From Desulfobacteraceae bacterium (GTDB lineage Bacteria > Desulfobacterota > Desulfobacteria > Desulfobacterales > Desulfobacteraceae): a stretch of DNA of 35,349 nucleotides. Shown here piece after piece: positions 16,444 to 28,421 of this stretch. Made by a program: the position numbers and the translations under genes. Position 1 is the first letter of the stretch; each line of letters opens with the position of its first letter. The notes beneath the pieces are model-generated. The model worked only from the letters and a program-made list of their open reading frames with translations. It was not told the DNA's origin and searched no databases. The stretch spans positions 1 to 35,349 of the forward strand of contig PIVS01000006.1 in the NCBI GenBank assembly GCA_003353855.1, read 5' to 3'.

Positions 16444-17808
16444 ATGCAGAATGAGCAAATACAGATTCTCAGCGTCAGCCTGAAAAGGTTGCTGCGCCGT
16501 GGGGCAACCAGGCAATTGATAAATATTATCAATAAAACCCATATGGCTGATCTGTCCATTGTTTTCAAGGAGCTTTCAAGTTCCAGTCGGGACAAATTGT
16601 TTGAGCTGATCAAGGATCCTGAGCAGGTCGGTATTCTTTTTTCAAAATTAGACGAGTCCATCTTTCTTGATTTTGTTAAAAATGTCGAACTTGAAAAACT
16701 GGTGGTGATTTTTGACCACATGCCCTCGGATGATGCAGCCGAGCTTCTCGGGCTTTTAGATGAGGAATTATCCGACCGGATTCTTGCCAAGATGCAGAGG
16801 GAAGAGTCTGACAATGTTGAACAGTTGATGAGCTATGGTGAGGATACTGCCGGCAGCCTCATGGTCACCGATTTTATTGCCCTGGAAGAAGATGTTACGG
16901 CCAAACAGGTTATTGAATCATTGCAGAATAAATACCTGGATGTTGAAATGCCTTTTTACATCTATGTCATTGATGACTATGGCAACCTGGTGGGAGTCAG
17001 TTCTTTGCGGCAATTGGTGGTGGTCCATCCTGACAAACCCTTAAAAGAGTTCATGGCCACCGACCTTGTCTCTGTGAAAACCTATACCGATCGTGAAGAA
17101 GTGGCAAGGCTGGTTTCCCGTTATGATTATCTGGCAGTACCGGTTGTGGATGATGACAATAGAATCGTTGGCATTGTAACGGTGGATGATGTCATTGATA
17201 TTCTCCATGAAGCCGCAACTGAAGATATGTTGAAAATGGCCGGGGTAGGGGATGAATATGTGGAAACCCAGACCGTTATAAAAGGAACCAGAATCCGGCT
17301 TCCCTGGTTGTTTGCCAGTTGTCTTGGCGGGGTGGCTGCTTTTTTTATCATTGGCGGATTTGAGGATACCCTGATAAAATTTGCAGGACTTGCCGCCTTT
17401 ATTCCGGTGATCATGGGCATGGGGGGGAATATTGGAACCCAGAGTTCCACCATTGTGGTCCGTGGTATTGCCATGGGGCGGATCAATTTTCAGGATTTTT
17501 CCAAAGTAGTTTTAAAGGAATTGGCTGTTGGATTGATTCTCGGGATGACTTACGGCATCCTGATCGGACTGGTGGCAAAATTTGCCTATACAGCAGAGCC
17601 TTTTGCCTGGGCTCTTGCCATCTCCGTGGGGCTTGCCATTCTCGCCTCCATGTCTGTTGCAGCTCTTGTGGGATCAGCAGTGCCCTTGATCTTTGAGCGG
17701 CTCCACATCGATCCTGCCGTGGCCACGGGTCCCTTTGTCACCACTTCCATTGATATTGTCAGTGTGTATTGCTATTTTATGATCGCAAAAGTTCTTCTTG
17801 GTATTTAG
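16444..17808 (+). CDS. mgtE: Magnesium transporter MgtE
   Basis: Homodimeric Mg2+ channel of the inner membrane gated by its cytosolic domains; 454 residues, full family length. Domain order: N-domain (about 1-130, FDHMPSDDAAELLGLLDEE), two CBS domains (about 135-255, LMVTDFIALEEDVTAKQVIE and MATDLVSVKTYTDREEVARLV), then five membrane helices from about 285. The MgtE signatures GMGGNIGTQSSTIVVRG and DPAVATGPFVTTSIDI are present, the latter lining the pore. AGGGGAAAA precedes the ATG. It sits 22 bp after the foldase gene and runs into recO; a functional link with its neighbours is not obvious. Confidence 0.97.
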   Translation: MQNEQIQILSVSLKRLLRRGATRQLINIINKTHMADLSIVFKELSSSSRDKLFELIKDPEQVGILFSKLDESIFLDFVKNVELEKLVVIFDHMPSDDAAELLGLLDEELSDRILAKMQREESDNVEQLMSYGEDTAGSLMVTDFIALEEDVTAKQVIESLQNKYLDVEMPFYIYVIDDYGNLVGVSSLRQLVVVHPDKPLKEFMATDLVSVKTYTDREEVARLVSRYDYLAVPVVDDDNRIVGIVTVDDVIDILHEAATEDMLKMAGVGDEYVETQTVIKGTRIRLPWLFASCLGGVAAFFIIGGFEDTLIKFAGLAAFIPVIMGMGGNIGTQSSTIVVRGIAMGRINFQDFSKVVLKELAVGLILGMTYGILIGLVAKFAYTAEPFAWALAISVGLAILASMSVAALVGSAVPLIFERLHIDPAVATGPFVTTSIDIVSVYCYFMIAKVLLGI

Positions 17809-17815
17809 GACTCCC

Positions 17816-18601
17816 ATGTCGGATTTTTGTACATATGCTATTTTATTGCGTAAAATCGAATATGGGGATCATGATTATATTATCACTTTTTTAACCCGAT
17901 CCAGGGGAAAAATTGCCGTGATAGCCAAAAATGCCAAAAAAAGTGTGAAGCGGTTTTCAGGTGCCCTTGATCTGTTTTCAGTCAATCATATCCAGTGTAC
18001 GTTTCCCAAAAAAAACAAAGAGGGTTTGACCATCCTTGCCCAGACCGATCTTGAAAACGGGTTTGCCAATATCCGGTATGATGTCCTTAAGACGACCTAC
18101 GCCTGTTATTGGGTTGAGCTGGTATATCTTTGGCTGGAAGAGGGCAGAGAACAGACCCGCTTATATGATTTGCTCTATTTTGTCCTTGATATGCTGAACC
18201 GGTCTGATATCAAAATGGAGGTTTTAAGTCTTTTGTTCCAGATCAGGTTTATGGGGATTTCCGGGTTTAGTCCCAACATTGAATCGTGTGAAAAGTGCAA
18301 CACCCCGGTGGACGATATACACCAAAAGAGCGTCCAGTTTGATTTTAAGGAGGGCAAAATTATCTGCGGCAATTGTTTGAAAAAAAAATCAGGATCTGGA
18401 TACGGAATGTCCGTGTCAAAGGGAACCTTAAAACAGCTGGTCTGGATAAATTCGGCTGATATTCAAAGGGCGGACCGGATTAAATCTTCCCTTTTTGCCA
18501 TAAAGGAGGGTGAAATTTTATTGGAATCCTTTATTCCCTTCCATATCGGGCGGGAGTTTAAAAGTTTAAATTTTCTAAGGCGTATGAGGCAGGAAGGATG
18601 A
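17816..18601 (+). CDS. recO: DNA repair protein RecO
   Basis: Recombination mediator that helps load RecA on SSB-coated DNA in the RecFOR pathway; 262 residues from the chosen start. The track begins at a TTG at 17798 inside the end of mgtE; the ATG at 17816 behind AGGA gives MSDFCTYAILLRKIEYGD, the normal OB-fold beginning. Other features are KIAVIAKNAKKSVKRFSGAL (OB fold), a helical core with TYACYWVELV, and the four-cysteine zinc site CEKC...CGNC near residues 160-190. Its stop overlaps the next gene's ATG (ATGA), indicating coupling to the GHMP kinase gene. Confidence 0.93.
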   Translation: MSDFCTYAILLRKIEYGDHDYIITFLTRSRGKIAVIAKNAKKSVKRFSGALDLFSVNHIQCTFPKKNKEGLTILAQTDLENGFANIRYDVLKTTYACYWVELVYLWLEEGREQTRLYDLLYFVLDMLNRSDIKMEVLSLLFQIRFMGISGFSPNIESCEKCNTPVDDIHQKSVQFDFKEGKIICGNCLKKKSGSGYGMSVSKGTLKQLVWINSADIQRADRIKSSLFAIKEGEILLESFIPFHIGREFKSLNFLRRMRQEG

Positions 18602-19650
18602 ATTTTAACCAAATATTAGAAAGAAAACCAATTTCGGCATCTGTGCCCTGCAGGGTGGACTTTGGCGGCACCCTGGATATCTCTACCTTTTATTTGGCTC
18701 TTGCCCATCTGAAACCTGCAAGCTTTAATATCGCCCTTGACATGCGCACCTTTGTGACCCTTTCTCCCTGGACAGAGGGTAGGATACGTATATCCTCCCG
18801 GGGGTTTGAGTCCATCGAATATGATCGGGACCGTGTGAGACTTGACCATCCCATGGGGCTGATGTCTGCAGTTGCACGCTTTTTTAATGCCCATGGGGTT
18901 CATATTCAGATTAACTCCACCTCCCCCCCAAAGAGTGCCCTGGGCGGATCTTCCTGTGCAGCCGCTGCCGTTATCGCAGCTTTTTATGCGACCCTTGGAC
19001 AAGAATCAGGACAAAAGATCATTCCTGAAAAAGTGGTATGGCTGGCTCATTATATTGAATCCAGTATTGCAGGTGTCCCCTGCGGGATTCAGGACCAGGC
19101 CGCCGCTGCCTTTGGCGGGGTAAACCTGTGGGAATGGCAAATGGGGGGAAGGGGACCTACATTTAAAAATGTACCGGTTTTTGAAGAAATCAGTTATCTC
19201 AATGAATTTAATGACCATCTGCTTGTTGCTTATTGCGGCATTCCCCATGTTTCAAAAGATATTAATAAACAATGGGTTGACTCTTTTCTCCGGGGGGAAA
19301 CAATAGATGTTTTTGAAAAAATTGTGGGAATTACAAAAGAATTTTATAGAGCCGTAAAAACCAAAAACTTCGGCCTGGCAGGGGAATTGATGGTCAAAGA
19401 GACCAAATTAAGACTTGAAATGACCCCGGGGGTCCTTGACAATACAGGCAAAAAGTTGTTTGAAAGAGCTGTGGAATTAAATTGCGGTGCCCGGTTTGCC
19501 GGTGCCGGAGGGGGCGGCTGCCTCTGGGCAATTGGAGAAAAAGACAAAATTTCAGGACTGACACACGCCTGGCACCAATTGCTGGAACCTGTTGAAGACG
19601 CAAAAATTCTTGACACAGCAATAGATATAAACGGTATTTTGATTTTATAA
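18598..19650 (+). CDS. GHMP family sugar kinase (heptose-7-phosphate kinase-like)
   Basis: ATP-dependent small-molecule kinase, 350 residues. N-terminal CRVDFGGTLDIS matches the opening of HddA/fucokinase-type GHMP members (R-x-D-x-GGxTD), the ATP-binding motif is PPKSALGGSSCAAAAVIAAF, and the C-terminal motif is ARFAGAGGGGCLWAI. GIQDQAAAAFGGVN is the GHMP segment that often contributes the catalytic Asp. D-glycero-D-manno-heptose-7-phosphate kinase or a related sugar-1-kinase is the closest type I recognise, but no sugar-nucleotide genes lie nearby and the substrate is uncertain. It is translationally coupled to recO and followed 24 bp later by glyQ. Confidence 0.85.
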   Translation: MNFNQILERKPISASVPCRVDFGGTLDISTFYLALAHLKPASFNIALDMRTFVTLSPWTEGRIRISSRGFESIEYDRDRVRLDHPMGLMSAVARFFNAHGVHIQINSTSPPKSALGGSSCAAAAVIAAFYATLGQESGQKIIPEKVVWLAHYIESSIAGVPCGIQDQAAAAFGGVNLWEWQMGGRGPTFKNVPVFEEISYLNEFNDHLLVAYCGIPHVSKDINKQWVDSFLRGETIDVFEKIVGITKEFYRAVKTKNFGLAGELMVKETKLRLEMTPGVLDNTGKKLFERAVELNCGARFAGAGGGGCLWAIGEKDKISGLTHAWHQLLEPVEDAKILDTAIDINGILIL

Positions 19651-19674
19651 CCATATTATAACGACTGGAGTAAC

Positions 19675-20568
19675 ATGAATTTTCAAGATGTTATCTTAAA
19701 CCTGAACACATTCTGGGCAGAAAAGGGCTGTGTCCTGATTCAATCCTATGACATGGAAGTTGGTGCCGGTACATTTCATCCTGCAACTTTGCTGAAAGCC
19801 CTGGGTCCAGAACCCTGGAAGGTGGCCTATGCCCAGCCTTCCAGAAGACCCACTGACGGCCGGTACGGGAAAAATCCCAATCGCCTCCAGCATTATTATC
19901 AATATCAGGTTATTTTGAAACCCTCCCCCCCCAATGTTCAGCAATTGTTTCTGGATTCTTTAAAAGTGCTGGGGGTCGACCCCATGGAACACGATATCCG
20001 GTTTGTTGAGGATGACTGGGAATCCCCGACCCTGGGAGCTTCGGGGCTTGGCTGGGAGGTGTGGCTGGACGGCATGGAAGTAAGCCAGTTTACCTATTTT
20101 CAAATGACAGGTTCCGTGGAGGTTAGTCCCATACCAGTTGAGCTGACCTATGGGCTGGAGCGGATCTGCATGTATCTGCAAGGGGTGGACAATGTTTTTG
20201 ATCTTAAATGGAATGACGAGGTCAGCTATAGGGATGTCTATCACATGCAGGAAGTTGAGCAGTCCACCTATAACTTTGAAATAGCCGATGTGGATCTTCT
20301 CTTTGATCTGTTTAACAAATATGAGGCAGAGGCCCACAGGATTGTAAAGGAAGGGCTTGTGATCCCAACCTATGAATATTGCCTCAAATGTTCCCATACC
20401 TTTAATCTGCTGGATGCCAGGGGTGCCATTTCCGTGACCGAACGGACCGGGTATATCAAACGGATACGGGATATTGCACGGGTGGCTTCCAAGGCCTATC
20501 TTGCCCAGAGGGAAGAGATGGGGCATCCGTTATTGAAGGCAGATGCATTGAAGGGAGAGGACAAATAA
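19675..20568 (+). CDS. glyQ: Glycyl-tRNA synthetase alpha subunit
   Basis: Catalytic subunit of the heterotetrameric bacterial GlyRS; 297 residues, the expected length. Class II core motifs include [38 protein letters not shown] and [17 protein letters not shown], with [20 protein letters not shown] and [14 protein letters not shown] further on. The ATG lies seven bases after GGAG. glyS follows one base after the stop. The C-terminal helices ([19 protein letters not shown] type) are complete. No T-box or other tRNA-sensing leader is visible in the 24-bp gap upstream, so it is expressed from an upstream promoter. Confidence 0.98.
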   Translation: MNFQDVILNLNTFWAEKGCVLIQSYDMEVGAGTFHPATLLKALGPEPWKVAYAQPSRRPTDGRYGKNPNRLQHYYQYQVILKPSPPNVQQLFLDSLKVLGVDPMEHDIRFVEDDWESPTLGASGLGWEVWLDGMEVSQFTYFQMTGSVEVSPIPVELTYGLERICMYLQGVDNVFDLKWNDEVSYRDVYHMQEVEQSTYNFEIADVDLLFDLFNKYEAEAHRIVKEGLVIPTYEYCLKCSHTFNLLDARGAISVTERTGYIKRIRDIARVASKAYLAQREEMGHPLLKADALKGEDK

Positions 20569-20569
20569 A

Positions 20570-22645
20570 ATGAACACACTTTTAATTGAAATCGGCTGTG
20601 AAGAGATTCCGGCGGGATATATTGTACCGGCGCTTACGGTATTTAAGAATAAGATTCTGGCAGCTCTCACCAAAGAGCGCATCGACCATGGAGAGGCAAA
20701 GATTTTAGGAACTCCCCGGCGGCTCACCCTTATGGTTGCCAATGTTGCCGATACCCAGAAATCCAAGACTTCCACCCTGTCCGGCCCCCCGGAAAAAGTG
20801 GGATTTGATGCAAAGGGCAAGCCCACCATAGCCGCTCAAAAATTTGCAGAAAAAGCAGGCATTGATGTGGAAAAGATCATTGTGGCTGATACGGACCGCG
20901 GCCGGTATTTGACTGCGGTGGTGGAAGAAAGCTGTGAATCTTCTGCAGCCATTCTTGAACAGATGATGACAAAGCAGATCCTTGCCATTCCCTTTCCCAA
21001 AAGCATGCGATGGGGAAGCCTTTCCATCAGTTTTGCAAGGCCTATTATCTCACTTGTAGGGCTTCTGGGAAACAGGGTGCTCCAATTTACAGTGGGTAAT
21101 ATCAACTCTTCCAATCAAATTTTTGGTCACAGATTCATGAGTCCTGAACCTGTAACTATTGAAACGGCTGATGCCTATGAAGCACTGGTGGAATCAACAA
21201 ATGTGATTGTTGATTTTGATAAAAGAAAGCAGATGCTTGTGGATGAAATCCAGGCCCTGGCAAAAGAACATGAAAGCCAAATCTTAGATGATCCTGATCT
21301 GGTGGATATTGTGGCCAATCTGGTGGAATACCCCTATCCCGTGGTGGGACGCTTTGATGATGAGTTTCTTGAGGTGCCCGATGAGGTTCTGATCACCGCC
21401 ATGCGTGAACATCAGAAATATTTTGCCCTGGTGGATGAAAAAAACAGGCTTAAGCCTTTGTTCATTGCCGTAAACAACACAAAGGCAAAGAATATGAATC
21501 TGGTTGCCAGGGGGCACGAAAAGGTATTGAGAGCCAGGCTTTCCGATGCCAAATTTTTCTATGAAGTTGATTGTGAGTCCAGTCTGGATGCCTTTGCCCA
21601 AAAATTGAAAAATGTGACCTTCCAGGCAAAATTGGGATCTGTTTATGAAAAGACCCGGCGCATAGCAGTTCTGGTGGATTATCTGGCCCAAAATTCTTCT
21701 TATGCCGACAGGGATGCCTTGAAAACCAAGCTGGCCAGGGCTGCCAAAATCTGTAAAGCTGACCTTGTCAGCCAGGTGGTGATTGAGTTTACCAAATTAC
21801 AGGGACTCATTGGCCGGGCCTATGCCATAAAAGCCGGGGAAGATCCTGAGGTGGCAGATGCCATTGAGCAACACTATCGGCCAATCCAATCCGGGGGCAA
21901 ACTGCCGGAAAATCCAACGGCTGTCCTTTTGGCCATTGCCGACAAACTGGATACCATCTGCGGCTGCTTTTCCGTTGATCTGATCCCCACTGGCGGGGCA
22001 GACCCCTATGCCCTGCGTCGCCTGGGCATTGGTATCATCCAGATTATCCAGGCGGAAAATCTTGTCTTTTCTCTGACATCCCTCATTGAAAAGGGATTGG
22101 ACCGATTTGTATCTGATACGTCTAAAAAGAAGGATGTGGTCCAACAGGTAAAGAGGTTTCTCAAGAATCGAATGGTCAATATCATGACCGATCAGGGATT
22201 CTCAAAGGAAGCTGTGAACTCGGCATTGGCAGCATCCTTTGACAATATACCGGATGTGCATCTGCGGGTAAAAGCCCTGGATAACCTGAGAAAAGAGGCG
22301 GATTTTGAACCCCTTGCCGTCACCTTTAAGCGGGTGGAGAATATCCAGAAAAAGGCCGGGTATACCAAGGCCCTGGAGGTGGATATCGCCCTTTTCGAAC
22401 ATGCAGCGGAAACCAATCTTTTTGAAGCCTGGAAAACAGTGGCATCAACGGTTGAATCCCTTATTGAAAAGGGTGATTACAATGGTGCCCTAGAAGAGAT
22501 TGCCAGCCTGAGGCCAGCTGTTGACAGTCTCTTTGATGATGTGATGGTTTTTGCCGATGATGAGGCAATTAAAAATAACCGGATTGCTCTTTTGGCTTCT
22601 GTATCCGGTCTGTTTAAAAATATTGCCGATTTTTCAATTATTTAA
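20570..22645 (+). CDS. glyS: Glycyl-tRNA synthetase beta subunit
   Basis: tRNA-binding subunit partnering GlyQ, 691 residues, full length. The start MNTLLIEIGCEEIPAGYI is the family N-terminus; ALTKERIDHGEAKILGTPRR follows. The MREHQKYFAL segment and GHEKVLRARLSDAKFFYEVD are hallmark stretches. An HD-like region (ARAAKICKADLVSQVVIEFT, LQGLIGRAYA) lies near 390, and a DALR-type anticodon-binding domain closes the protein (FDDVMVFADDEAIKNNRIAL). It starts one base after the glyQ stop. A 60-bp AT-rich gap follows before the next gene, with no clear terminator. Confidence 0.98.
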   Translation: MNTLLIEIGCEEIPAGYIVPALTVFKNKILAALTKERIDHGEAKILGTPRRLTLMVANVADTQKSKTSTLSGPPEKVGFDAKGKPTIAAQKFAEKAGIDVEKIIVADTDRGRYLTAVVEESCESSAAILEQMMTKQILAIPFPKSMRWGSLSISFARPIISLVGLLGNRVLQFTVGNINSSNQIFGHRFMSPEPVTIETADAYEALVESTNVIVDFDKRKQMLVDEIQALAKEHESQILDDPDLVDIVANLVEYPYPVVGRFDDEFLEVPDEVLITAMREHQKYFALVDEKNRLKPLFIAVNNTKAKNMNLVARGHEKVLRARLSDAKFFYEVDCESSLDAFAQKLKNVTFQAKLGSVYEKTRRIAVLVDYLAQNSSYADRDALKTKLARAAKICKADLVSQVVIEFTKLQGLIGRAYAIKAGEDPEVADAIEQHYRPIQSGGKLPENPTAVLLAIADKLDTICGCFSVDLIPTGGADPYALRRLGIGIIQIIQAENLVFSLTSLIEKGLDRFVSDTSKKKDVVQQVKRFLKNRMVNIMTDQGFSKEAVNSALAASFDNIPDVHLRVKALDNLRKEADFEPLAVTFKRVENIQKKAGYTKALEVDIALFEHAAETNLFEAWKTVASTVESLIEKGDYNGALEEIASLRPAVDSLFDDVMVFADDEAIKNNRIALLASVSGLFKNIADFSII

Positions 22646-22931
22646 GTAAATTATTTTAAACCCAAGACGAATTATTTAAATAACAACATAAGAAAGGAAA
22701 TAGTTATGGCAGGTTATGATCCTGAAATGGACAAAATGATAAAAGAGTGGAAGAATGAAGAAACAGGACTTTTGATCTCTATCCAGCAGTATGGAGAGGG
22801 AGAGCCCAAGGTGCAGATAGGGCCCAGAATTCTTAAAAAAAAGGACGGGTCTGACAGAGCGCCTTCCAAGGCAGGGCGCCTTTCCGTTGAAGACATCATG
22901 TGGGTCTATGAAATTATTGATGAGGTAAAGG

Positions 22932-25762
<2,831 letters not shown>

Positions 25763-25795
25763 GCGATACAGATCCCGATAGCCTGGTATAAGCCC

Positions 25796-25872
25796 CAAAA
25801 ATCTCATGATCCAGGGCTTTGTCACGGCCATTGCCAATCCAAAGGGCTGGGCATCCATAATGGCTATACATT
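25796..25872 (+). pseudogene. Possible LysE/RhtB exporter fragment
   Basis: A short plus-strand reading, about 20 residues, contains IQGFVTAIANPKGWAS, which resembles the conserved QGFxxxxxNPKxxxF segment of LysE/RhtB amino-acid exporters. No start codon or further homologous sequence is visible on either side. It fits the pattern of reduced gene remnants elsewhere in the window but is too short for certainty. Confidence 0.3.
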
Positions 25873-26011
25873 GTGAAATCTATAAAAACTGTCTGAAATT
25901 TTTCAAATAGTTTTTGGATTTAACAAAGGATGAAAAATACCGGTTAAAAGAGGTACCAATTATTCAGTTCAGATCCGAAACAACAGGTCCGGCATCAACC
26001 CGGCTTAAAAA

Positions 26012-26027
26012 AAACAGTATATAGTGC
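26012..26027 (+). promoter_or_regulatory. NrdR box 1
   Basis: AAACAGTATATAGTGC matches the known NrdR-box consensus (acaCwATATATwGTGt) at most positions, including the run TATATAGTG. It lies directly upstream of a predicted -35 element and 31 bp from a second box, the spacing expected for cooperative NrdR binding. Confidence 0.75.
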
Positions 26028-26056
26028 TTGTTCTTTTTTCAACAACTATATATAGT
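26028..26056 (+). promoter_or_regulatory. Predicted sigma70 promoter of nrdJ
   Basis: TTGTTC (26028-26033) and TATAGT (26051-26056) are 17 bases apart. The -10 lies inside NrdR box 2 and the -35 abuts box 1, so repressor binding would block RNA polymerase. Confidence 0.55.
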
Positions 26057-26058
26057 GG
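26043..26058 (+). promoter_or_regulatory. NrdR box 2
   Basis: CAACTATATATAGTGG contains the complete palindromic core CTATATATAG of the NrdR box. It is exactly 31 bp from box 1 (15 bp between them), about 70 bp before the nrdJ ATG, and covers the predicted -10. Confidence 0.8.
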
Positions 26059-26127
26059 CCCCCGTCAATACAAGTTAACAATATTTTTAAATTCTGAATT
26101 TTCGATAATTCTAAAGGAGCTGCGTAA

Positions 26128-28371
26128 ATGGGTAATGGGAAAAAGGAGAAAGACCAGGTGGATTTTTTAACTGAAAATGCCAGGACCGTGTTGGAAAGGC
26201 GCTATTTGAAAAAAGATGCATCCGGGCAGGTATGTGAATCACCGGAACATATGTTCAGGCGGGTGGCCGCCCATATCGCCCAAGCTGAAAAAAATTATGA
26301 TAAAAAAGCTGATGTTCAAAAAATTGAAGATCAGTTTTACAGCCTCATGGCCGAGTTCAGGTTCCTGCCCAACTCCCCTACCCTGATGAATGCGGGCAGG
26401 TCCTTAGGACAGCTGGCCGCCTGTTTTGTCCTCCCGGTGGAAGACAGCATTGACGGTATCTTTGAGGCGGTTAAAAATGCAGCCATCATCCATAAATCAG
26501 GCGGCGGGACCGGATTTTCCTTTTCCAGGCTGCGCCCGGAAAACAGTAAGGTCGGCTCCACCGGCGGTGTGGCATCTGGCCCTGTCTCCTTTATGAAAAT
26601 TTTTAATACGGCAACGGAACAGATCAAACAAGGGGGCACAAGAAGGGGGGCGAATATGGCTGTCCTTCGGGTGGATCACCCGGATATCATGACCTTTATC
26701 ACCTGTAAAAACAATAAAAAAGAGCTGAACAACTTTAACATATCCGTGGGCGTAACAGATGAATTCATGGCTGCAGTGGAGCAAAAAGAGGATTATGACC
26801 TGATTGATCCGCATTCAGGTCGAATGACCGGCCGTCTCAGTGCTGCGGCAGTTTACGAGGAACTGGTCAAACAGGCATGGGGGACAGGGGATCCTGGAAT
26901 AATCTTTATAGATGAGATCAACCGGTTCAATACCACTGCGGGTCTGGGGGAAATGGAATCAACCAACCCCTGCGGGGAACAGCCGCTTCTGCCCATGGAG
27001 GCCTGCAACCTTGGCTCCATAAACCTGACCCGGTTCATCATAAAAAACCAGAAAAAACCTGAAGTGGATTATGAAAAGCTTGGGGAAGCCGTCCATCTGT
27101 CTGTCCGGTTCCTGGATAATACCATAGACATGTCCAGATACCCCATTGATGAGATCGATCTTATGGTCAAGGGAAATCGAAAAATCGGCCTGGGTATCAT
27201 GGGGTTTGCAGACCTGCTCTACATGCTGGATACGCCCTATGACTCCCAAGAGGCTTTGACCCTTGCCGGAAAGATCATGTCCTTTGTTCAAAAAGAGTCC
27301 CACAAAGCCTCCTGTGATCTGGCTAAAATCAGGGGTGCGTTTCCAAATGTTGATGAGAGCATCTTTAAAGGTAAAAAAAATCAACAGATGCGCAATGCCA
27401 CCACCACCACCATTGCACCAACCGGAACATTGAGTATCATTGCCGGCTGTTCAAGCGGTATTGAGCCGGCATTCGCATTGAGTTACGTGAGAACGGTAAT
27501 GGACAATGACCGCTTGATCGAAGTGAACCCGGTGTTTAAACGGTTTGCCATTGAAAAGGATTTCTACAGCGACGCCCTGATGGAGGAGATTGCTGAGAAC
27601 GGCACTGTCAAGGGGAACCTCAATGTGCCTTCTGATCTTCAAGATGTTTTTGTTACCGCCCATGATATTAAACCTGAACATCATATAAAAATGCAGGCAG
27701 CATTTCAGAAGTATACGGACAATGCAGTTTCAAAGACGGTGAATCTGCCCCATGATGCCACGGAATCGGATGTCAGGTTTATCTATGACCAGGCCTTTGC
27801 AACCAAATGTAAGGGAGTCACCATATACCGGGACGGCAGCAAGGACAACCAGGTGCTTTCGGTTGGGAAAAACGGGGAAAAGATTGAGGAAGAGGATGAT
27901 TTCCTCCTGGCCGGGCGTGAAAGACCCCAAACCCTTGAAGGATTTACCGAAAGGATTAAAACCGGGATGGGCAGTCTCTATATAACCGTTTCGGAATATA
28001 AGGGCAGGCCATTTGAACTGTTTGCCACAGTGGGAAAATCCGGGAAATCAACCCAGGCAAAAACCGAAGCCATCGGCCGTCTTATTTCTCTGGCCCTGCG
28101 ATCCGGCATTGAAGTGGATGAAATCATTGAACAGATCAGCGGGATCCGCGGTGAACATGCTGTTTTTCAGGATGGAGGGCTTGTTTACTCAATTCCCGAT
28201 GCCATTGCCAAGGTCTTGGAGAAAAGGTATCTGCCCAAGGGAAATGGAAACGGGAAAAAACAGTATAAAAACAGCCTTAAATCTGATTTGTGTCCGGAAT
28301 GCGGGCAGGCCATAACCTTTGAAGAGGGGTGTAAAAGCTGCCATTCATGCGGTTATACCAAATGCGGTTAA
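26128..28371 (+). CDS. nrdJ: Adenosylcobalamin-dependent (class II) ribonucleotide reductase
   Basis: Reduces ribonucleotides to deoxyribonucleotides with a B12-derived thiyl radical, with or without oxygen; 747 residues. The 10-stranded barrel is evident from NSPTLMNAGRSLGQLAACFV (first redox cysteine region), HKSGGGTGFSFSRLRP, QGGTRRGANMAVLRVDHPDI, the active-site NPCGEQPLLPMEACNLGSIN near residue 280, and TTTTIAPTGTLSIIAGCSSG. A TSCPD-like segment and a C-terminal zinc-ribbon tail (CPECG...CKSCHSCGYTKCG) close the protein, the latter carrying the redox-relay cysteines. AAAGGAG is ten bases before the ATG. Two NrdR boxes upstream indicate repression by NrdR. No cobalamin riboswitch was recognised in the 365-bp leader. 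Confidence 0.97.
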   Translation: MGNGKKEKDQVDFLTENARTVLERRYLKKDASGQVCESPEHMFRRVAAHIAQAEKNYDKKADVQKIEDQFYSLMAEFRFLPNSPTLMNAGRSLGQLAACFVLPVEDSIDGIFEAVKNAAIIHKSGGGTGFSFSRLRPENSKVGSTGGVASGPVSFMKIFNTATEQIKQGGTRRGANMAVLRVDHPDIMTFITCKNNKKELNNFNISVGVTDEFMAAVEQKEDYDLIDPHSGRMTGRLSAAAVYEELVKQAWGTGDPGIIFIDEINRFNTTAGLGEMESTNPCGEQPLLPMEACNLGSINLTRFIIKNQKKPEVDYEKLGEAVHLSVRFLDNTIDMSRYPIDEIDLMVKGNRKIGLGIMGFADLLYMLDTPYDSQEALTLAGKIMSFVQKESHKASCDLAKIRGAFPNVDESIFKGKKNQQMRNATTTTIAPTGTLSIIAGCSSGIEPAFALSYVRTVMDNDRLIEVNPVFKRFAIEKDFYSDALMEEIAENGTVKGNLNVPSDLQDVFVTAHDIKPEHHIKMQAAFQKYTDNAVSKTVNLPHDATESDVRFIYDQAFATKCKGVTIYRDGSKDNQVLSVGKNGEKIEEEDDFLLAGRERPQTLEGFTERIKTGMGSLYITVSEYKGRPFELFATVGKSGKSTQAKTEAIGRLISLALRSGIEVDEIIEQISGIRGEHAVFQDGGLVYSIPDAIAKVLEKRYLPKGNGNGKKQYKNSLKSDLCPECGQAITFEEGCKSCHSCGYTKCG

Positions 28372-28421
28372 ATAAAACACACCTGGAATACACCGGCAAA
28401 TTAAGTCCTTATCTGTAATTT

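Noticed and set aside
25763-26127. Cobalamin riboswitch before the B12-dependent reductase
   Set aside because: No B12-box-like sequence was found; NrdR boxes explain the regulation.
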